DNA from: JBFYKJ01 sp041306005
Lineage (GTDB): Archaea; Altiarchaeota; Altiarchaeia; JAFGQM01
Length of the DNA stretch: 9,875 bases
Direction of reading: 5' to 3'
Assembly (NCBI GenBank): GCA_041306005.1
Contig: JBFYKJ010000090.1
Span: 1-9,875 of the forward strand
The notes under the pieces: model-generated
The model's database searches: none
What the model was told of the DNA's origin: nothing
The model's input: only the letters and a program-made list of their open reading frames with translations
Made by a program: the position numbers and the translations under genes
In this document: positions 7,601 through 9,875 of the stretch, piece by piece
How positions within the stretch are numbered: position 1 is the first letter of the stretch
Layout: every line of letters begins with the position of its first letter

Positions 7601-9875
7601 CTGGCAGACGATGACCGTCTCGTTTGCGGCGTCCGTGACGTTCACGCCGTTCAGAGGCTCGCCGTCCACACTGACCGTGTTAATAAGCGCGTCGCAGCCT
7701 GTGGGGAAGTAGTCCACCTCGGCCGTCAGGAGCATCGTCCGCGTCTCGCCCGGCTGCATTTGGGTGAGGACCCATGTCAGCGTGCCGCCCGATACCAGGA
7801 ACGGAGTTGGCGTCGCCGAGACGTATGCCAAACCGGCCGGAAGGGTGTCCACGGCGGTGACCGTCTCAAGCACGACAAGCCCCGTGTTCGTGACATTGAT
7901 CTCGAAGATGACCTGCCCGCCCTGCGAGGCGGTGTATAATGTCTGGTCGACCTTGATCGCCGAGAGGTTTGCGGGGCAGACGCGCGTGAGGGCCGATGCG
8001 GAATCGTTCACATCATCCCCGTTGAGCGGGCGGCCGAGGACATCGACGAGGTTCACCAAGTCGAGGCATACCGTGAGCGGGTCCACTGTGGCGTTGAGGA
8101 CGAATGTCCGTGTCTCGCCCGGCTGGAGGAGCGGGATCGTCCAGGAGACGGTCTGGCCAGCGACCACGCCAGCGGGCGATGATGATGCGTAAGTGAGGCC
8201 CGCGGGTATGGTGTCTGTCACCACTACGTTAGTAAGGTTCACAAACCCGTTGTTGGTGGCGTTTATCCTGTAGCTCACGATGCCGCCCTGGGATGCCATA
8301 TAAGCGGTGATGTCCGCCTTTACTGCCGATATGTTGGCTTCGCAGATGCGGACCGCCGCCGATGCCGAGTCGTTGACGTCGTCGCCGTTCTGCGGGCGGC
8401 CGAGGACATCGACTGTGTTCACCACGGTGACGCAGCCTGTGAGCGGGTCCACGGTCGCGTTGAGCGTGAAAGTCCTTGTCTCTCCCGGCTGCAGGAGCGG
8501 GATCGTCCAGGAGACGGTCTGGCCAGCGACCACGCCAGCGGGCGATGATGATGCGTAAGTGAGGCCGGCGGGTATAGTGTCTGTTACCAATACGTTAGTA
8601 AGGTTCACAAACCCGTTGTTGGTGGCGTTTATCTCGAATGTGACGACGCCGCCCTGGGACGCCTGGTAAACCGTCTGGTCTACCTTGATCGCCGAGACGT
8701 TCGCGTTGCAGACCGTGACGTTCTCGCGCGCAATGTCCGAGACGTCGTCGCCATTCTGCGGGTGGCCAATGACGCTTGCGTTGTTCGTCAATGTGTCGCA
8801 GGCCGTCGGCACGTAGTCGACCTCTGCGACGAGCGTTATCGTGGCCGTCTCGCCGGGCGCGAGGGCGGGTATCGTCCAGCTGGCGCCCTGGCCGCTGACA
8901 AGCGCGGCAGGCACAGAGGAGACGAACTGCAGCCCTACAGGCAAGACGTCGTTTACAGCTATATCAGTCAGGTTTACGAATCCCGTGTTCGTGACGTTGA
9001 TCTCGAATATGACCTGGCCGCCCTGCGATGCGGTGTATAAGGTCTGGTCGACCTTTATCGCGGATATGTTGGCGTTACAGACTTCTACGGTTTCCGTCGC
9101 AACATCCGTGACCGAAACACCGTTCAGTGGGTATCCAAAGACGTCGACTATGTTAGTCAGGTTGTCGCAGCCTGTCGGAACGTAGTTGACCTCGGTCGCC
9201 AGGTAAACCGTAATTGTTTGGCCCGGCTGGAGCGCGCTAAGGTTCCAAGTGTAGCTGTTGCCCCCGCCTGAAAGGAGCGGCCACGTTGATGAGACATAGC
9301 TGAGGCCTGTCGGGAGGGTGTCTGCCAGGATGGCCTGGCCCAGGACTACGTAACCCGTGTTGGTCACGTTTATCAGGAATATGACCTGGCCGCCCTGCGA
9401 TGCGGTGTAAAGGGTCTGGTCGACCTTTATCGCGGATATGTTGGCCGGGCAGACCTCGACCGTTGCGGACGACGAGTCGTTGACATCGTCCCCGTTGAGC
9501 GGGTGGCCGAGGACGCTTGCGTTGTTCGTGAGGTTCGCGCATACCGAGAGCGGGTCTACAGTCGCGTTGAGCGTAAAAGTCATAGTCTCCCCGGGCTGCA
9601 ATAGCGGGATCGTCCAGGTCACAGTCTGCCCCGAAACCAAGCCCGCGGGCGATGAGGAGTTGTAGGTCAAGCCTATTGGCATATCATCCGTGACCAGCAC
9701 ATTCGTCAGGTTCACAAACCCGTTGTTCGTCGCGTTTATCTCGAAAGTGACTAAGCCGCCCTGCGACGCCTGGTATACCGTCTGGTCTACCTTGATTGCC
9801 GAGACGTTCGCGTTGCAGATCTCCACGATCTCCACCGCAGTGTCCGTAACCTCGTCGCCGTTATACGGCAGGCCG
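4640..9875 (-). CDS. Giant DUF11-repeat surface protein with C-terminal membrane anchor (partial, 5' end beyond right edge)
   Basis: There are 1,744 codons in one open frame from the window edge to the TAA at 4640-4642. The GTG at 9835 is not the real start: the upstream residues (PYNGDEVTDTAVE) are the end of another module. Numbering from the edge, I see a partial module (1-20), twelve DUF11-like modules (21-1493), eight Asp (1494-1501), a Cys-containing membrane-proximal domain with an acidic Glu/Pro stalk (to about 1640), a membrane helix (about 1643-1670, LLLLLLIILTLFLLAAW), RRRRR, and a 74-residue tail. DUF11 modules are beta-sandwich units of secreted or surface proteins that project a functional head or bind other surfaces. 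Many N-x-S/T sequons (NVT, NLT, NAT, NDS) suggest N-glycosylation. The N-terminal domain that would tell the role (adhesin, S-layer component, host contact) lies outside the window. There is no sortase-like tail. Transcription probably ends at the hairpin at 4584-4599. Confidence 0.93.
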   Translation of the reverse strand, partial: GLPYNGDEVTDTAVEIVEICNANVSAIKVDQTVYQASQGGLVTFEINATNNGFVNLTNVLVTDDMPIGLTYNSSSPAGLVSGQTVTWTIPLLQPGETMTFTLNATVDPLSVCANLTNNASVLGHPLNGDDVNDSSSATVEVCPANISAIKVDQTLYTASQGGQVIFLINVTNTGYVVLGQAILADTLPTGLSYVSSTWPLLSGGGNSYTWNLSALQPGQTITVYLATEVNYVPTGCDNLTNIVDVFGYPLNGVSVTDVATETVEVCNANISAIKVDQTLYTASQGGQVIFEINVTNTGFVNLTDIAVNDVLPVGLQFVSSVPAALVSGQGASWTIPALAPGETATITLVAEVDYVPTACDTLTNNASVIGHPQNGDDVSDIARENVTVCNANVSAIKVDQTVYQASQGGVVTFEINATNNGFVNLTNVLVTDTIPAGLTYASSSPAGVVAGQTVSWTIPLLQPGETRTFTLNATVDPLTGCVTVVNTVDVLGRPQNGDDVNDSASAAVRICEANISAVKADITAYMASQGGIVSYRINATNNGFVNLTNVVVTDTIPAGLTYASSSPAGVVAGQTVSWTIPLLQPGETRTFVLNATVDPLTVCLDLVNLVDVLGRPLNGDDVNDSASALTRVCPANLSAIKVDQTLYTASQGGQVIFEINVTNTGLVVLETVTAVDTLPAGLAYVSATPTPFLVSGGTLTWVLTQMQPGETRTMLLTAEVDYFPTGCDALINTVSVDGEPLNGVNVTDAANETVIVCQADVRAIKVDQTAYLASQGGFVDFVINVTNNGSADLQTVRIVDILPVGLSYVSASPVPAISGQTLTWVAGPLAPGQVQTITLRAEVDYVPTGCDTLTNAVDVQAQPYNGDNVSASDTETVRVCNASISTIKADITASPASQGGVVTFEIDVTNNGYVNLTNVLVTDTIPAGLLYSASTPAGLASGQTVTWTIPLLQPGETRTITVQTIVQPLTGCITVVNTVSVLGHPQNGDDVNDTASVAVTVCEAGLNAVKVDQTLYTASQGGQVIFEINVTNTGDVVLDEVFVTDQLPAGLAYISSTPAYTSISGSTITWSLGPLQPGETASINLTAEVDYLPTGCDTLTNVVDVLGIPLNGVEVTDTAVEQVIVCQADVSAIKVDQTAYAASQGGQVTFAITVTNNGSVVLDSVDVVDTLPIGLAYVSSTPAYTSISGQTIRWTAGPLQPGEAAAITITARVDYVPTACSTLSNAVSVTGHPLNGDDVAGSDSISIMVCPASISALKVSLAAGRVAPGGTVTFDITVTNNGLVPLQHVRVTDQLPIGLAYISSSPPASSVAGRTVVWDDVGPLAVGASTTLQLAVIVEQGATGTLINTVTVEGQPYNGDNVTATDTASIGIDTAAIHITKRASATRIAPGGTGTFTIVVANTGDADLIGLVIVDYLPAGLQYVSATPAPNATSPLTWHVDNLSVGGTFTITLNVLAPQVGSYENLVEVEANSTLNTTVGDSDTATLSVVSGGDDDDDDDDGGDTWGIYVLTGDMGLPEPPGENASICNCTEDSARITFMNASNDTMRITITKLDDCNTTYALIATNPRLIGQEIFRLEREGDNVTFLFDTRAPEWIQLRARLYCYDAFDEGLLDEFIDEELLERELPPPGEEEPGGRSPTGAVVAGAAQWIWLLLLLLIILTLFLLAAWRRRRREEDGWPYFPEIEDDEGMVTAAPALRRAVLAPSEAPRYATGKSDIERRAASLQRVQLRNVHPSIKQIERF
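4643..4864 (-). other. 74-residue cytoplasmic tail of the giant protein
   Basis: After the membrane helix comes RRRRREED, then an aromatic/acidic patch (GWPYFPEIEDDE), then a basic end rich in Arg, Lys and Ser (DIERRAASLQ near the end) and a terminal IKQIERF. Archaeal surface proteins of this type usually end within a few residues of the anchor, so a tail this long may contact a cytoplasmic partner. That is inference; no known motif is evident. Confidence 0.6.
4865..4948 (-). other. C-terminal membrane-spanning segment of the giant protein
   Basis: This encodes 28 residues (GAVVAGAAQW... to LLAAW) with an uninterrupted Leu/Ile core, followed at once by five Arg. This is a textbook stop-transfer arrangement that puts the repeats outside and the tail inside the cell. 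Confidence 0.9.
5372..5395 (-). repeat. Eight-Asp codon tract (acidic linker)
   Basis: Eight consecutive Asp codons, a mixture of GAC and GAT, flanked by Gly-Gly on both sides, separate module 12 from the membrane-proximal domain. Mixed codon use argues against a recent slippage product. A flexible or cation-binding hinge is plausible. Confidence 0.85.
8127..8267 (-). repeat. Near-identical core segment, copy in module 5
   Basis: It aligns without gaps to 8493-8633 (offset 366 nt, one type A module length) with four mismatches in 141 nt by my reading (at 8201, 8210, 8219 and 8224). The first 74 nt (8127-8200) and the last 42 nt (8226-8267) match exactly. Other module pairs are far less alike in DNA, so this copy arose or was homogenised recently. 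Confidence 0.88.
8493..8633 (-). repeat. Near-identical core segment, copy in module 4
   Basis: This is the partner of 8127-8267. Outside this core the two modules differ: module 4 begins like module 1 (NANVSAIKVDQTVYQ) and ends like module 8 (LTGC-x-TVVNTV...PQNGDD). The shared core therefore looks like a patch inside a mosaic rather than a whole-module copy. Confidence 0.88.

Larger units (their letters stand above)
5396..9814 (-). repeat. Twelve tandem DUF11-like modules in an A-B1-B2 higher-order pattern
   Basis: Module coordinates in protein order: 1, 9449-9814; 2, 9077-9448; 3, 8708-9076; 4, 8342-8707; 5, 7976-8341; 6, 7604-7975; 7, 7235-7603; 8, 6869-7234; 9, 6497-6868; 10, 6125-6496; 11, 5747-6124; 12, 5396-5746. 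The shared core is AIKVDQT...ASQGG, then [N/T]VTN[N/T]G, a P-x-GL-x-Y motif, a PGET-type turn, and NGDDV or NGV near the end. Type A modules (1, 4, 5, 8) are all 122 residues and carry DPLT-x-C or a close variant. Type B1 (2, 6, 9) have 124 residues and PLNGV-x-VTD. Type B2 (3, 7, 10) have 123-124 residues. Modules 11 and 12 are the most diverged and nearest the membrane. Modules 1 to 10 have a Cys pair 30 residues apart. Confidence 0.92.

Noticed and set aside
5498..9665. Series of repeated plus-strand frames (60-182 residues) across the repeat array
   Set aside because: They resemble each other only because they are antisense to the repeated DUF11 modules; all are shadows.
9833..9835. GTG as the start codon of the giant gene
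   Set aside because: The frame stays open to the window edge and the upstream residues are the end of another DUF11 module.
5396..9875. Regular repeats as a CRISPR array or DNA-level repeat element
   Set aside because: The period is 366-372 nt, the frame stays open throughout, and conservation follows the protein; there are no short repeats with unique spacers.

Overview
The window looks archaeal. It carries a type II (archaeal/eukaryotic-type) methionine aminopeptidase with all six catalytic residues, a stand-alone 5S rRNA gene with an archaeal TATA box about 25 bp upstream of its 5' end, and a giant membrane-anchored protein built of DUF11-type modules. Most starts lack a clear Shine-Dalgarno site. 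A Cys-rich C-G-[N/D]-G-x-C motif, familiar from surface proteins of small-genome archaea, together with the unlinked 5S gene, fits a DPANN-type archaeon (for example Micrarchaeota, Diapherotrites or Woesearchaeota-like). This assignment is inference; no ribosomal large-subunit or ribosomal protein gene is here to settle it. The sequence is GC-rich and densely coded, with no gene-free stretch above about 115 bp.

Left part (1-3381, all minus strand, read right to left): a 59-residue Pro/Ala-rich small protein (3202-3381), then two adjacent membrane-anchored proteins (2316-3158 and 1189-2283). I read these two as diverged tandem paralogues of the SleB/Hydrolase_2 cell-wall hydrolase fold. Next comes a protein with seven predicted membrane helices and an outward-facing Cys-rich plus beta-rich C-terminal part, which runs off the left edge (1-1096). 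All four appear to act at or outside the membrane, so this may be a cell-envelope operon. A hairpin with a T-run at 1121-1157 may separate the last gene from the others.

Middle (3382-4639): a divergent promoter region, then map on the plus strand (3496-4374). The 5S rRNA gene (4432-4546, minus) converges on map. Between the 5S gene and the giant gene lies about 90 bp holding a perfect hairpin and the 5S TATA box.

Right part (4640-9875, minus, open at the right edge): 1,744 visible residues of a giant surface protein. It has a partial module, twelve DUF11-like beta-sandwich modules of about 122-126 residues, an eight-Asp linker, an acidic stalk, one membrane helix followed by five Arg, and an unusual 74-residue cytoplasmic tail. 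The modules fall into a three-module higher-order repeat (A-B1-B2) with a period of 1,107 nt. Ten of the twelve carry a Cys pair spaced exactly 30 residues apart, and the two membrane-proximal modules lack both members of the pair. Neighbouring modules 4 and 5 share a nearly identical 141-nt core, a sign of recent duplication or conversion.

Together the window is housekeeping (map, 5S) set between two blocks of cell-surface genes. The most unusual content is the pair of SleB-like hydrolases in an archaeon and the regular repeat structure of the giant protein.
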